Below, one piece after another: positions 11,218 through 23,593 of a stretch of DNA of 64,000 nucleotides; position 1 is the first letter of the stretch; each line of letters starts with the position of its first letter. The stretch is from contig CM064871.1 of NCBI GenBank assembly GCA_032719365.1, forward strand, positions 74,008,383-74,072,382, read 5' to 3'. The position numbers and the translations under genes are program-made. The notes below the pieces were generated by a model. It saw only the letters and a program-made list of their open reading frames with translations. It did no database searches and was not told the DNA's origin. This DNA is from Prinsepia uniflora. Taxonomy: Eukaryota; Streptophyta; Magnoliopsida; Rosales; Rosaceae.

Positions 11218-13930
11218 TGTAACAACCCGTACCTTCGGGAAGGGTATAAATGTAATTTTGTAAAAGTTTTGTATATAACGGACGATTTTGCCCTTGTGAA
11301 TAGTAGGTCAAAAGTTTACTTTTTGAATTACCGATTGGATGACTGTTGACCCTTCACCGTGACGTAGTTTAGGACGTCACGAGTCCATAGACAGGTGGCA
11401 GGTTCGATTCGGACAATCGGAGAAAAAGTTATGACGTTCGGAAGATTGAGGGCGTTACCGTAAATTTGACTAAATGAGGAAAAATATTGACTTTTTGGAG
11501 GACTTGTGATTTTCACGTAGACCGAGGACCGTTAGATAGGTCTCGACGTCCTGAGTACAACGACAGGCGGCACGCTGTCATCGGACGTCGGACGGAATAT
11601 TTACGGGTATGGAAAGTACGAGGGTAAAATGGTAATTTTGTACATGAGGGGTATTTCAGTCTTTTCCCTCACCCCAATCAGATAAGGGCAAGTGGCAGGG
11701 ATATTTTGGCTGAACCATGGGGTGATGACACGTGGGGGACACTAGATGGTTCCAGGGAGTACTAACGTGTGCACGGCCACACTTTGCACGATTTCAAACC
11801 GTGCAACCGTGCTTGAACACACAGAGAAACAGAGAGAAGCAATTGGAGAGACAGCGATCGATTCCGTGCAAGGGTGAGTGAAGAGTGAACTGAGAGAGTG
11901 ACAGAGAGGCAAGGCGGAGCTGGTGATCGTGTTTTGGTGGAGGAATCGTGCCTGGAGACACGGTGGTGGTGCGGCGGAGTTCTGAGGAAAACAGGGAGAT
12001 TGTGAGACAGGGGTGGCAGTTGTGCCGTGTGGTGGTTCAAACCAAGACCGTGGGAGGTTCAGGAGGCTGCAGGGAGTCCAACGAACACCGTGGTACACGG
12101 CGGAGCCTGAATCGAAAGGTAAGCCCACTTCCTCTGTTTTTCCCGTGAATTTCAAATCGAAAGTCGTGGAGTTGGGCTTAGAGTCGAGGGATTTGGAGGC
12201 CAGGGTGAGACTCCTGGAGGTCCCAGGAGTCGTGTGGTTGTGGTTCCGTGCCGGGGGAGGACCTGGGCTGCCGGCGGCCAAAACAGGGGCCACGGGCTCA
12301 GTTTTTCGAGGAGGAAATCGTGAGATTTTGGGCCGTGAATCTCAATTGTAAGGACATGGTTAGATTGCTTAGGATGGGACGAAGCTATTGGGATTGGTTT
12401 GGACGGAATTGATGGATGAACGGCGGAGAACCGGTCACGCCAGTTCAACTGTGTTGAACCGGGTGGCTCGAGGTAGGAGGAGCACTGTAGCAGGCGCGTG
12501 ATGCCCACGCGCAGCCACTTTGGGCGGCGCGTGGAGGCGCGTGGGGAGGATTCCGGCCAAGCTTCCAACATGGTTTTGGTTCTAAATGTCATAAGGAGTT
12601 CATTGGTATGGTTTTCGGGTGAATCGGACGATGTTAGGAGGTTGTTCGGGAATCCGGACGGTTTAGGGTCTAGGATTAAAATATTAATAAATTCCCGAAA
12701 AATTGGGGAAAATAGGGTTAGTATCCTTAATGTGTTTGTGACCCTATTTGGTGCATATTGACAGGACGGGAGGCACCTGAGACGGTCGAGGAGCGCACGG
12801 AGCGCGATTGACGCGTCCTGATTTGTGAGTGGACTCTTTCTTTAAACTCGAGCATGCCTAACTATTTTATGGATGTTTTATGATATGAAATATGTTTTTA
12901 TGCTTTTTAATGATGATTATATGTGGTTAATATGTTTGCACGTTTTTCGAGACATGTTCGGGATTTTGCACGTTTTTCGAGAAAAGCTGGTTTCCGGACT
13001 TTGATGCCATATTTAAGGATTTAAATCTATGAATGTTTTCTGATGATGATAAATGGGTTATGAAATATGATTTGTGATTACATGTGGTTTTTGGTATAAT
13101 AATGGATTTCCGGATTTGGGTTCGGAATGTCGGTTCTGAACGCTAGAAGGGCTTCAGACCGGGGATTTCGGATTCGAGTTTGGCTATGGATCTAGAAATG
13201 GTTTTACAATGAATTGGATTGGATTTGCTGGATCTGGATAGTGGGTTTAAAGACTCGGGAGTTTAAAGACTCGGACATTTATGATATTACCCCCGTAGGC
13301 CTTTTGAGTTTAAAGACTCGGGAGTTTAAAGACTCGGAAATTATATTTGAGGCCTGGTTGAGTTTAAAGACTCGAATAGGTCCAGCATGTTTGATCGGAA
13401 ATGATGGTTTGCTGTTCATGGTTTATGCTATGGTTTTCTGATATACATACCATGATTTCTATATTTGTTTTATAGTGTTTCTGTTTCTTATGAGGTTTCA
13501 TGTTATGATTTTCTAATACTTAGTTGGGCATGCCTGTTTTTAAAACGGAGGGAATAAATGTTCTTATTGTTTTTCCTTAACTTTGATATGATAATCTACT
13601 GTTTTTGAATCTTTCATTTATTCTAGTCCACTCATACTTTTGGTTTTAAATTTTCCCTCCATGTCGTGGTGATAGCGCTGGGGTGAACGTTGAGGCAGAT
13701 ATCGAGGCATAGAGCTATTGACGTTCTTCCGTTGCGAGACTAGCATTGTAGGATTTTTGTGCCCATTTTGTAGAACTATGCTCTGACTTCTAGTTGTATA
13801 TATTCACTCCTTCGTCTGATAGTTATGCTTATTGTAGTATGGAGGTTATTTTGGTACTTTAGGTGTGATTGTCAGACGGGAGCAGGGTTCGTCTCGGGTA
13901 TCGAGGCGATATTTGGGACAGGTCCTGACA
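11218..13930 (+). mobile_element. Solo LTR-B inside E3
   Basis: TGTAACAACCC...GGTCCTGACA, 2713 bp, with perfect duplication TGACC (11213-11217 and 13931-13935). No primer site or polypurine tract is attached. It belongs to the same family as LTR-D (36336-39379, opposite strand), sharing the GAGTTTAAAGACTC array. This is the innermost insertion of the nest, four levels deep. The several open frames at 11742-12592 overlap on both strands and show no family resemblance, so they were not called. Confidence 0.92.
13214..13385 (+). repeat. GAGTTTAAAGACTC quasi-palindrome array in LTR-B
   Basis: Repeated units containing GAGTTTAAAGACTC occur in adjoining pairs. The related LTR-D has the complement at about 36905-37100, where some units have become GGGT/ACCC instead of GAGT/ACTC, a compensated change. 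Confidence 0.7.
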
Positions 13931-14359
13931 TGACCCCTATGGAGTCCCAAGTCAATGTTGCGACCCCTCTCGAGTCCCACATGAACAAGTATGAGTATTA
14001 ATGCCACCACTGGCATATCCGGTCACCTAGCACATATCTCTAGGCGAACCACATCCTATTTAGGATTCCCCACGTACACTAAACCAATTTCCGGACTCCC
14101 TCGGAGTCCCATTACCCGCTATCCTCGGGTCGAGGTTATCCTAGGCCTAACATGCCCACCATATACCATATCGTTATCGGAAACAAACCATCCAGACCAC
14201 TATAAGTCCGACACAATCACAACACGTGATACAAAATTCGACCCCCAATCCAGGGCACTAATCATACCAGGGATTTCCGACACACCCTCATATCACATCT
14301 AATTACCAGGCCGTGCACAGGGCTTGCATCTCGGAGGCATGGCAAATCCGCAACCAAAT

Positions 14360-14371
14360 GCTCTGATATCA
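14360..14371 (-). other. E3 primer-binding site (mutated)
   Basis: On the minus strand it reads TGATATCAGAGC, one base off the tRNA-Met primer complement TGGTATCAGAGC, and adjoins the end of the 5' LTR. Confidence 0.75.
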
Positions 14372-14374
14372 AAT

Positions 14375-17252
14375 TGATAGGACCCGTCCCAACTGGACCT
14401 CGATAATCGTGTCTAGTCCTGCTCCCGTCTGACAAGTCAACTGAAGTCCCGAAAGTACCCTTCAGCACCTGTCAGACCAGGGATAACTGCACTGATTTCC
14501 GCTCATGTCTCCGCCTCGAGATCAGCCCCGAACGTTGTGCCACGGCCTGGAGGGTCATCAAAAACAGAAAAGTGTGAGTGGACAAAAATATATTCGTTAA
14601 AACACATTTATCAAAACACATTGTTTACCCTCCAGTTTATCAAACCTGCATGCATAGGGAAAAACATATGGAACACAATCACTGGCTTTCAGTCAAACCA
14701 TCTAACAAGTCAAATTCTGGCTCTCAGGCCAACACATGAAAACATAGTCACCTGGCCACACGGACCAAAACTCGTACTCAATACCAGTACGTAACCACAA
14801 TCAACATCAAATAGTACTATGCACAAAGTCAACAATCCATTACTCAATCAATCAATCAATCCGCACTGTTCACAAGTGCACAAACCATTACACTGCCACA
14901 CCGGCACTACGCGTAGGCCATAACCCGTGCCACAGTCGTCTGGGAAGTCACCTCGAGCTCCGACTGCCCCGGCACGCATCACCCAAGTGTTAGCCGTCTG
15001 GGAACACCCCAAGCCTCGGCTATCTGGGAATATATCTCACCCCGAGTACCAGCCGTCTGGGAACACCCCTAGCCTCGGCTGCCTGGGACCAATCACAATC
15101 ATATCCCTGAGCTCCGGTCGTCTGGGAACACCCCTAGCTTCGACCGTCTGGGTATTCACAATCACAATCACAATCACAATGAAAATCATCCCGGAATCAT
15201 ATCCCAAAATATCTCAATCAAATGCTTGACTTCAAACCAAGTCAAAATCGTTACCAATCGGGACTCAAGCCCAAATCTCCTTTATACGTAATTCCGTAAA
15301 ATCACATAGAAAACATTATAATAATCCAAAAATCATTCTTAACTCATTAATTTATCATAATATCCCTTTGAAATCATTTTGACTCCGGGCCTAGTCCAAA
15401 ATATCGTTTGCACATTTCCTCGAAAAACGTGTTAAAACACCAATTAAAACAATATAATATTCCCCAAAATCCGGAATTCACCATATCAGAACATCAATCA
15501 TATCAAATCATTTCAAATCATATTATAAGGCATTTAAAACATATATGCATGCATTCAAGGTAGAAAACAAAAGTCCACTCACACACCGTCCAAATTGCTC
15601 GTTTCCCGCGCTGCACGTGTTTCCGTAATTTCCGACACTTGCCAGGAATCCCGAATCCTATCCAAGATCATTACTCAGGGTCACTAGGGACCTAATTATC
15701 ATCACATTAATTTATCATAATTTTTCGGGAATTTAATATTAATTTAATACGTAACATAACCCTTCGGACCCTCGAAACATTATCGAGACGGCGTCCGATC
15801 GACTCGCAACCAAAACCAAATATGTTCGTTACATTAAATAGGACAAGTTTCATGTTGACCGTACCTCGGGATTCCCCCTCACGCGCCCTCATGCGCCGCC
15901 GTGAGTGGCTGCGCGTGAGTCCACGCGCCGTGAACAGTGATCTCCTTCGCCCGTTTACCTGGTAAACGGGTCCGGCTAGCCCGCGATGCAACCCGACTGG
16001 GACCCTGTCCATTCCCAGTTAATTCCTTCAATTCAATCATCCATTTACATCATTAGAGACTTAATTTAGGTTCTGTAACTCGAATTACATCAAACGTTAC
16101 CTGAATCGCATTGAACTGAACTTGATTCCACGAAGAACAGCCGTACACTGTGCTTTCATGGAACTCCCTCATTTGCCATCGTTTTCCTGCAATTGATGCA
16201 TCAGGAAGCATCGTGGAATCATAAGGAACACATTTCCAAGATCAATTTCACCGTCCCATGGCCTCAAATCCACGACTCAAGATCGAAAATCAAATTTCCT
16301 CCCCCGTTCTGTTCTAAGTCAAAACACCTCGAATTGCCTTCGTTCTTGATCCAGTTCGACTCGTCTCACTCCCAGGGAGCTGAATTCAAGCTCAATTTCC
16401 CTCGAAACCGTTTACAAAATCACAATCGAGATTTAGATGTTTAGGTAGTTTTTCGGGTTTTTGTCTCAGTTCTCAGTCTAATTCCAGTCTTCCTCTCGAT
16501 TTATTTCACTCAATATACTCACCCAATTTCACCCTTTTATTCTCTGTTCAATCTCTCAAAATCGGGGAGGGAAGGGATTGATCAATATGAAGACAAGGGT
16601 TGTATGTTCTCTGTGTTCTTGTTTTGTCGAATACTGAGGTTTATACGAACATATGCAACATCTGATTAATTTCATTAAGTATACATAGTGCCACTAATGA
16701 TCATTTGTGAGTGACATGTGTCACTCACAACTACTCCTGAGTCATCTTAAGGGCTGATTCAGCCAATTAGCCCATTTAAATAAGTCTACTACAGCCACTT
16801 GTCTCATCTAATTTCTTTACTGTTCACAATTACCATTTTACCTTTTCATCGTCATTTACCATTTTGCCCTTCACAATTCTAGATCCATAACTTTCTCGTT
16901 CGAACTCTGATTGACGCATGCCGCCTGTCTACGGATTCAGCGTCCCGAGACCTATCTAATGGTACTTACGGAAGGTCCAAACAGGGTCCGGATCAAAAAG
17001 TCAACAAATGGCCCATTGTGACCAAATTACCCTCAAACTTTCGCATGTCGTAACTTTCTCCTCGAATGTCGGAATTGGGCGTGCCACCTGTCTATGAACT
17101 CATGACGTCCCGAACTACGTCATGGTCATCGGTCAAAGTCCGTTTGACCGTTCAAATTAAAAGTCAACTTTTCGCCTAATTTCAAGGGCAAAATCGTCAT
17201 TTTCCTTCAAAATTTCCAAATTTTCTTTTTTTCGAATTTCCGGGGCGTCATA
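14375..17252 (-). mobile_element. E3 5' LTR
   Basis: The partner of 8137-11023. It carries the pair GTGTGAGTGGAC (about 14572) and GTCCACTCACAC (about 15572). Its outer terminus is TA in place of CA. Confidence 0.9.
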
Positions 17253-17257
17253 GTATA

Positions 17258-17856
17258 GTGATCTAGGAGCAGGATTGCTATGATTAGACGTCAAGGACGT
17301 CAGACATCGGGGATGTCAGTAATATGGACCCGGTGAGACCTCGGGCAGCACGCGTTGCTTAATACCGTGAGATATGACGTCAGGGACGTCAAGCGTCGGG
17401 GACGCTAGGCATCAGGGATGCCGGAGATGGAAAAATAATAAATGTATATTACTGGATTTATGAAATAACTTTTGGATTGACTTTGGGATTTGAAACTATG
17501 CTTATGGTTTCTGAGCTAATGCCCTAATGGTTATTTCTAAATAAATATGTGATTATTGGTTTTCGATGCATGCATATGTTTTTACTGAGGGGCATAAATG
17601 TCTTTATAAATGTTTTAAACAGACTTGTTTATTTTCGTCCACTCACAGCTTTTGTTTTTAATGCCCTTCAGGTTGATTCCGGAAGCGACTGCAGCAGAGA
17701 CTGGGACATCGCACACCTCCTCCATCGATCCTTGCGCACTCTGGAAGCCCGTTTGGGTAGTGGCAACAGGTTATCCCTTGTCTGACACATCTTGTCAGAC
17801 GGGAGCATGACACATTCCATGGTAATCCCGGGGGGATATTGGGATGGGTCGTGTCA
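17258..17856 (+). mobile_element. E2 5' LTR, second part
   Basis: Continues from 8136 after removal of E3 and one GTATA copy, and matches 26727-27325. It ends GGTCGTGTCA right before the primer site. Confidence 0.9.
17287..17422 (+). repeat. Five covarying 6-bp triloop hairpins (E2 5' LTR)
   Basis: GACGTC-AAG-GACGTC (17287-17301), GACATC-GGG-GATGTC (17303-17317), GACGTC-AGG-GACGTC (17376-17390), AGCGTC-GGG-GACGCT (17392-17406) and GGCATC-AGG-GATGCC (17408-17422). Every stem is perfectly paired although the four outer positions differ between units. Confidence 0.8.
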
Positions 17857-17858
17857 AG

Positions 17859-17870
17859 TGGTATCAGAGC
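17859..17870 (+). other. E2 primer-binding site (initiator tRNA-Met)
   Basis: TGGTATCAGAGC, two bases after the 5' LTR end. This is the standard tRNA-Met site of plant LTR retrotransposons. Confidence 0.9.
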
Positions 17871-20411
17871 AGGTTTTGCTCTTTTGTGCGCGAAGGTCGA
17901 GGGTGTTATGTCTCTTTAGGCTGCTGTTCCGTTGTCAACCTGATAGATAGTTTTGGGTTTGAGTAGTGGATAAAGTGTGTTTGGCCCGATACGCCGTGCG
18001 TTAACGTGATTCAACCTAAGTGGGGTTGTTTGTGATTAACTGGTAATGTGGGACCGTCGGTTCGGTCATGTGATGATGGATTGTTGTGCTACTGGGCACA
18101 ACCGGGTTCAGGGAACCCCATTTGGATAATGATATGGAAATGCGAAACTCAGTTGAGTAATGGTCTAAAATGTGGACCCTGGTGGTGATGGCTAGGGTAA
18201 GAGATGTTGGTGCATCGGAGTTAGCCGATGACCTTCGTGGTGGAACCCACGTTGAGTTGACGATTGGATTGGATTGGACGTCTATACAATGTCAGGACCG
18301 CGAAGCCGGTCAGGTTGTGGATTTTACTGCAGAAGGCAGTTGGGTTCGGTGGAACCCTAGGGTGTGATTTCGAAACCCTAATTTATAATTGACGGGCTGG
18401 AAAAGTGAACTTTAAATGAGAACTTATGCTGCGGCGAGCGGCTAAGGTTGTGGATGACCATGTGGATGACTCTAGTGAGTCTAGTCAGGATTATGGGATT
18501 CGATCCACGGGTACGGTTATGAGATAAAATATGGAATTCCGTGTTGGATCGAATAATAGTGTGAGGTGTGAATACGGATCTTGACAACGATGACTGTTGG
18601 TCGACAGTTGTGTCGAGATGACTGGTTATCGAGGATATTTAGTGTGGTTTTAACACTTGAGGATCAGGGGACGTTCAGGGAACGTTCATTATCCTGATGT
18701 GCGGATGGTCAAATTGGGGGTACCCGTAGTCGTGGGGTACGAGTAGTGATACAGGATCGTCGTTCGTTATGAACAGAGATCCAGGGTATCAACTTTGCAC
18801 ACAGTGTGCTAGTGTGGATGTTCGTGTGCTAGTGTGGATGTATGGATGCCTGTGTGTTGAGGCAAGTGTCGGTGATACTAGCGCAGGTGCTGGTGTCAGT
18901 GATTGTGATGACGATGAGCCACGACTTGGGATGTGACTCTATCATGATGGACATATGATCGATATCTGCGACTCAGTGGCGGTTGAGTCTTGGACTGGAT
19001 GGGATCCAGAGGAGGTTGTGACTTGTTGGGATAAGTCCCAACAGTTATGAGATGACAAGTGATGAATGGATAAAAAGGTATGATTGAGACTCGAGGAATC
19101 TTGGGATGATATTCCCTATGTTATGAGAACTTGTGGTTTTGGGGAGTTGTTGTCAACTCCGAGATTGGTAAGATGGTATACTTTTTATATCCCCAGAAAG
19201 TACAAGGAAATTATTGAAATTGGAAAATTCGAGGAAAATATTTGGGTGGTGTTGATGTGGGGATATGTAATTGTGAATGACTTGGAAAACCGAGTGTTGA
19301 ACCTATGAAGGTGATGATGTGGGCAGTCTAGTGGTTGGACTTGACATCTCATTGGGAGTATGTCTGTTTCCAACATGGTTGGGACTCCCGATTAGGGGAG
19401 AGTTGTGATTGGGAGACGAGAGGAGTACTCGTTTCCTCATTGGTGATAGGTATCCTGAAGTCATTGGGGTTGACTTCTTGTTTTCTGTCCTGGCGGACGT
19501 TGATTATTGCTACCAGTACGTTGAGCGTGTATTGGTGGGTGGACCCATGTTTGGCTTGGGGTCATTGGACACAAGAAGTTGTGTATGATTTTGGATTTGG
19601 TGGTGAAATGTGAGGTCATCATTCCCACCAAGGGAAATCTGACGAAGGATTCATGATGGTACAAGACCCTACGATCAGTTTTCAGATGGATTGTTTGCTA
19701 CGTGAGCATGTGTGGATCCTAGGTGGATCTGAATTGTGATGTTGTGAACTTTGGGCATGGTGAGGATCTAGGATCGTGAGGTTACTTGTCGGATGACGTA
19801 GTGATGGATCTGGATCGTGATCTTGATGATCCAGATAGGTGGATAGTTTATCACTCTTACCTTGGTTTATGTGAGTCGTAAATGATGGGACTGAACTTCT
19901 TTTCAGAGTGGAGTCCATGGTTGTTACTCAAGTGAGTAGGTTTCCGAAGTGGTCGGATTTTTGTCAACCTTAGACATGTGGATATTGGGATTGGCTTCCC
20001 TATGAAGTCAATCGAGTGTTTTGAGTTGGTAACCGATAGGTTCTGTTTTGGTACGTCTCAGGTAGACGTAAATGAGATTTTGGGTTTTGGAATCAAATTT
20101 CTGGGTGACGATTCAGGATTCGATTTCGAAGCTCGGAAGTGGATTATCGAATTTGGGTGCGGAATGATTATTCCCATGCTAGCTTACAGAATAATGATTT
20201 CGGATTCGGATTTGGAAATGGATATTGGGTCGGAGTTTTGATCTGTCTGGTACAGTGTCCGACAGATAGACTCTAGAGTAATTAGAACGCGTGTGGCCAC
20301 GACCTAGGTGGTTGTAGGCGGATTTATGGATAGATGTACGTACAGGGTACATTGTACGAGGATTGATATTGGATAGGCTAAGTGGTGCCTAGTGGCAGTA
20401 CATGGGATGTA
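17871..20411 (+). other. E2 interior, non-coding part
   Basis: About 2.5 kb. Open frames are short and scattered on both strands. I found no zinc knuckle, aspartic protease, RT (YxDD) or integrase signature. It may be a rearranged or long-decayed interior. It continues at 23599-24453 after LTR-C. Confidence 0.6.
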
Positions 20412-20416
20412 CCAGT

Positions 20417-23400
20417 TGTAACGACCCGTCCCGAATTCCGGGATTAGGTTAGTGACTAATCTTGATTAGTGAGATTGAACGGTGCTTAGTAGGTCGAAAT
20501 CGGACAAAATGTGCAAAATGATCGTTTTGCCCCTGGTCGTGGGCAAAATGTTGACTTTTTGATCGAGCGGTCAAACGGACTTTGACCGATGACCGTGACG
20601 TAGTTCGGGATGTCACGAGTTCATAGACAGGTGGCACGTTCGATTCCGACATTCGTAGAGGAAGTTATGATGTTCGGAAGTTGAGGGGTATTTTGGTAAT
20701 TTGGCATATCAGGGGCCAAATGTTGACTTTTTGACCGGGAGGTCCGATGGACAAGGGCCAAGGACCGTTACGTAGGTATCGTCGATACGAATCCAACGAC
20801 TGGCGGCATGCCGAAATCGGAGATTCGACGACGAAGTTATGGTCACAGAATCGGACTCGATTAACCGAACGAACCGAGATTAAAATAATATTATAATATT
20901 GAATAGTACCCATTGACTCTGCACACCTGGATGAGTGACAAGTGTCACTCATCCCTTGAAACCAGAATCCTTGTCTTAGGGGAAACATCATTATGATGTT
21001 TTAATAATTATTAATTAATTATTAATTAATCTAAAATCCATTAAACCTCCATTTTCTCTACTGTGTTTTCTTAGCCGTGTACAACCAAAATCCCAATTCC
21101 TTCCATCCTTAATCTCCTCCTTATCCACTAAACTTGTGAACGGAAATTGGAGAGAATTCAGAAACTAACTTGGCTGGGCAATCACGAAGGACAGAGAGAG
21201 GCTGGGAACTGAGAATTTGTAAATTCAAATTTTGGGGGGGAAGATCAGATTTTAAACTTGGGGCCGTGAGGATCGAATTGGAGGTTACATTCAGCTTTCT
21301 GGGAATGCCACGATCAGTTTCGTCGAAGGAACGAAGGAAATTGGTGCTGTTTTGGCTCTGATCACACTTGGTGACAGAGGAGGAAAATCGAGCTCGAGTC
21401 GTGGCGTTTGAGGCTTCGAATGATTCAATTGAGGTGGGGAAACTACTTCTCATGATCCCACGATGCTTCTAGGTTCATCAATTGAAGGAAAACGGCTGTG
21501 GTTGACAGAACTCCATGGTTGAACAGTGACGGTGTTCGAGCTTGAGTCGTGACGATTGAGCACTAGTTTGATTCAATTGATGTGGGGGAATTGTTCCTCA
21601 TGGTCCATTGATGCTTCTGGATGCATCAATTGGAAGAAACCTGCAGCCATTGAAGGAATCCCATGATTGAACAGTGACCGGAGTGTTCTTCGTGTTCATC
21701 GTGGAATCGATGGAATCTGGGTAAGTGTTCGTGTAATTGAGTTTACAGAACTTAAATTAGGCTTAAAACGAAATTAACTAAATGATCAATTGAAGGAATT
21801 AGGATCGAATTGATGGACATTGAACCGGGTCGTGTCGCGGGCAATTTGGACCCGTTTACCAGAGATAGGGGTTAGGATGATGCACTGTAGCAGGCGCGTG
21901 GATTTCACGCGCAGCCACTCACGGCGGCGCGTGACGGTGCGTGACGGCGCGTGGGCACGAATCTCGAGGTGAGGTCAACATGACTTTTAATCTATTCGAT
22001 GTAACGGACATTTTGGGATTGGTTTCGTGTCGATCGGACACCGTCTCGATATTGTTCGGGATGTCCGAAGGTTTTAAATTAAGTTTAAAAATAAGTAAAA
22101 ATTCGGGTAAATTACGGGACTTTGATAGGATGTTAATGATGAGGTTAGTAACCTTCTAATGTGGTTTGGACGGGATTGGGAGTCCCGGTGATAGTGGTGT
22201 GGCCCGGGAGGGCCAGTGGCACGCGTATCGAGGCATACCGTTAAAACGGTCTGTGAGTGGACTTTGGTTTTATAAATCCTATGCATGCTTAAATGTGATA
22301 TATGGTTTATATAAATGATTTCTATGATGGTATTTGTGAGTATTGATTTTGGGTATGTTGCACGTATTTCGAGGTGTTTTCCGTATTTCACGTGTATCGG
22401 GATTAACGGTTTATTTGTGGTTTTGCGTGCTTGTGGTTAAATAAATAATATGATAAAACGGTTTTTATATTGGAAAGACGAACTCGGGCTTGAGGCCCAC
22501 TTGTTTTGGAAATCTCGGACTTGGAGTCCATTTGAGTACGTAATCGGGCTGCGGGCCCAGTTGGTTTATAAGTCGGGCTGCGGGCCCAGTTGGTTTATAA
22601 ATCGAGCCGTGGGCCCAGTGGTTCATAAAGTCGGGCATGAGGCCCAGTTGGATTAAAATGATGATTTCGGGTCAGGGGCCCTATATTTAATAAATGTGGT
22701 TTCGGGTTAGGGACCCTAAATGGAAATGTGTTGTTTTATGGAAAATTTGGGCAGGGCCCATTGTGATGTTGTGAAATGAATTAATAAAAACTGTTTTCCA
22801 TATACCATCTTGATACAAGGATATATGATGGTCTCCTCCAGATGTCTAGGACACTGGGGAAGTCACGGTGCATTGCCTGCGAAGGGTCACCATACGGAGC
22901 AGCCGGACCGTATGATGACTCAGGAGCAGGATTACTATGATTGACGTCTGGGACGTCAGACATCAGGGATGTCAGAAATATGGACCCGGAGAGACCCCGG
23001 GCAGCACGCGTAGCTTATGAAACCGTGAGATATGACGTCAGGGACGTCTAGCATCAGGGATGCTGGTGATGGTAATGGTAAAATACGAATTAATGAAATG
23101 GCTTTCCGGGTGGATTTGTGATTATATGATTTTAATGGATTGATGTTCATTTATGGTTTTGGGTGGTGACCCACATGGTTGTTTATGTATAGTTGTGGTA
23201 TTTCACAGTTTTGGGCTGAGTTCCCACACTTGGTTTTTGGTTAACGGTTTTTGGGCTAAGGCCCTAATGGCTCGGTTGAGCAAACGTTTTGGTTACTGGT
23301 TTTTGTGGCATGCATACGTTTTTATTGGAGGGCATAAATGTCTTATAAATGTGTTTAATAAACTTATTGGTTTTGTCCACTCATAGCTTTTGGTTTTAAT

Positions 23401-23593
23401 GCCCTTCAGGTTGATCACGGATACGATTGCAGCAGAGACTGGGACATTGCACACCTCCTCCATCGATCCTTGCGCACTCTGGATGCCCCGTTTGGGCAGT
23501 GGCTCTTGGTCATCCTTTGTCTGACACCCCTTGTTGGACGGGAGCAGGGCACATTCCATGGTAATCCCGGGGGGATTGGGATGGGTCCTGTCA
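20417..23593 (+). mobile_element. Solo LTR-C inside the E2 interior
   Basis: TGTAACGACCC...GGTCCTGTCA, 3177 bp, with perfect duplication CCAGT (20412-20416, 23594-23598). It contains the pair CTGTGAGTGGAC (22251-22262) and GTCCACTCATAG (23375-23386), a GGGCC/GGCCC array (about 22480-22760) and four triloop hairpins (22943-23064). Confidence 0.92.
22943..23064 (+). repeat. Four covarying triloop hairpins (LTR-C)
   Basis: GACGTC-TGG-GACGTC (22943-22957), GACATC-AGG-GATGTC (22959-22973), GACGTC-AGG-GACGTC (23034-23048), AGCATC-AGG-GATGCT (23050-23064). Confidence 0.8.

Larger units (their letters stand above)
8137..17252 (-). mobile_element. E3: deletion-derivative LTR retrotransposon (minus strand) inside the E2 5' LTR
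   Basis: It is flanked by GTATA duplications (8132-8136, 17253-17257). Read on the minus strand, the 5' LTR is 17252-14375, the primer site is at 14371-14360, the interior 14374-11024 is interrupted by LTR-B, and the 3' LTR is 11023-8137. Without LTR-B the interior is only about 0.63 kb. It keeps the first codons of a gag start (near 14341) that resemble E4, then jumps to sequence next to the polypurine tract. The terminal CA at the right end is now TA, the 5' LTR starts TGATAGG where the 3' copy has TGACAGG, and the primer site has TGA for TGG. All are C-to-T or G-to-A changes. Confidence 0.9.

Noticed and set aside
11742..12592. Several overlapping long open frames on both strands
   Set aside because: They lie wholly inside solo LTR-B, overlap each other, and show low-complexity Pro/Ser/Arg composition from GC-rich LTR sequence.
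18170..20241. Possible decayed gag-pol in the E2 interior
   Set aside because: No zinc knuckle, protease, RT or integrase motif could be recognised in any frame; left as non-coding pending a profile search.
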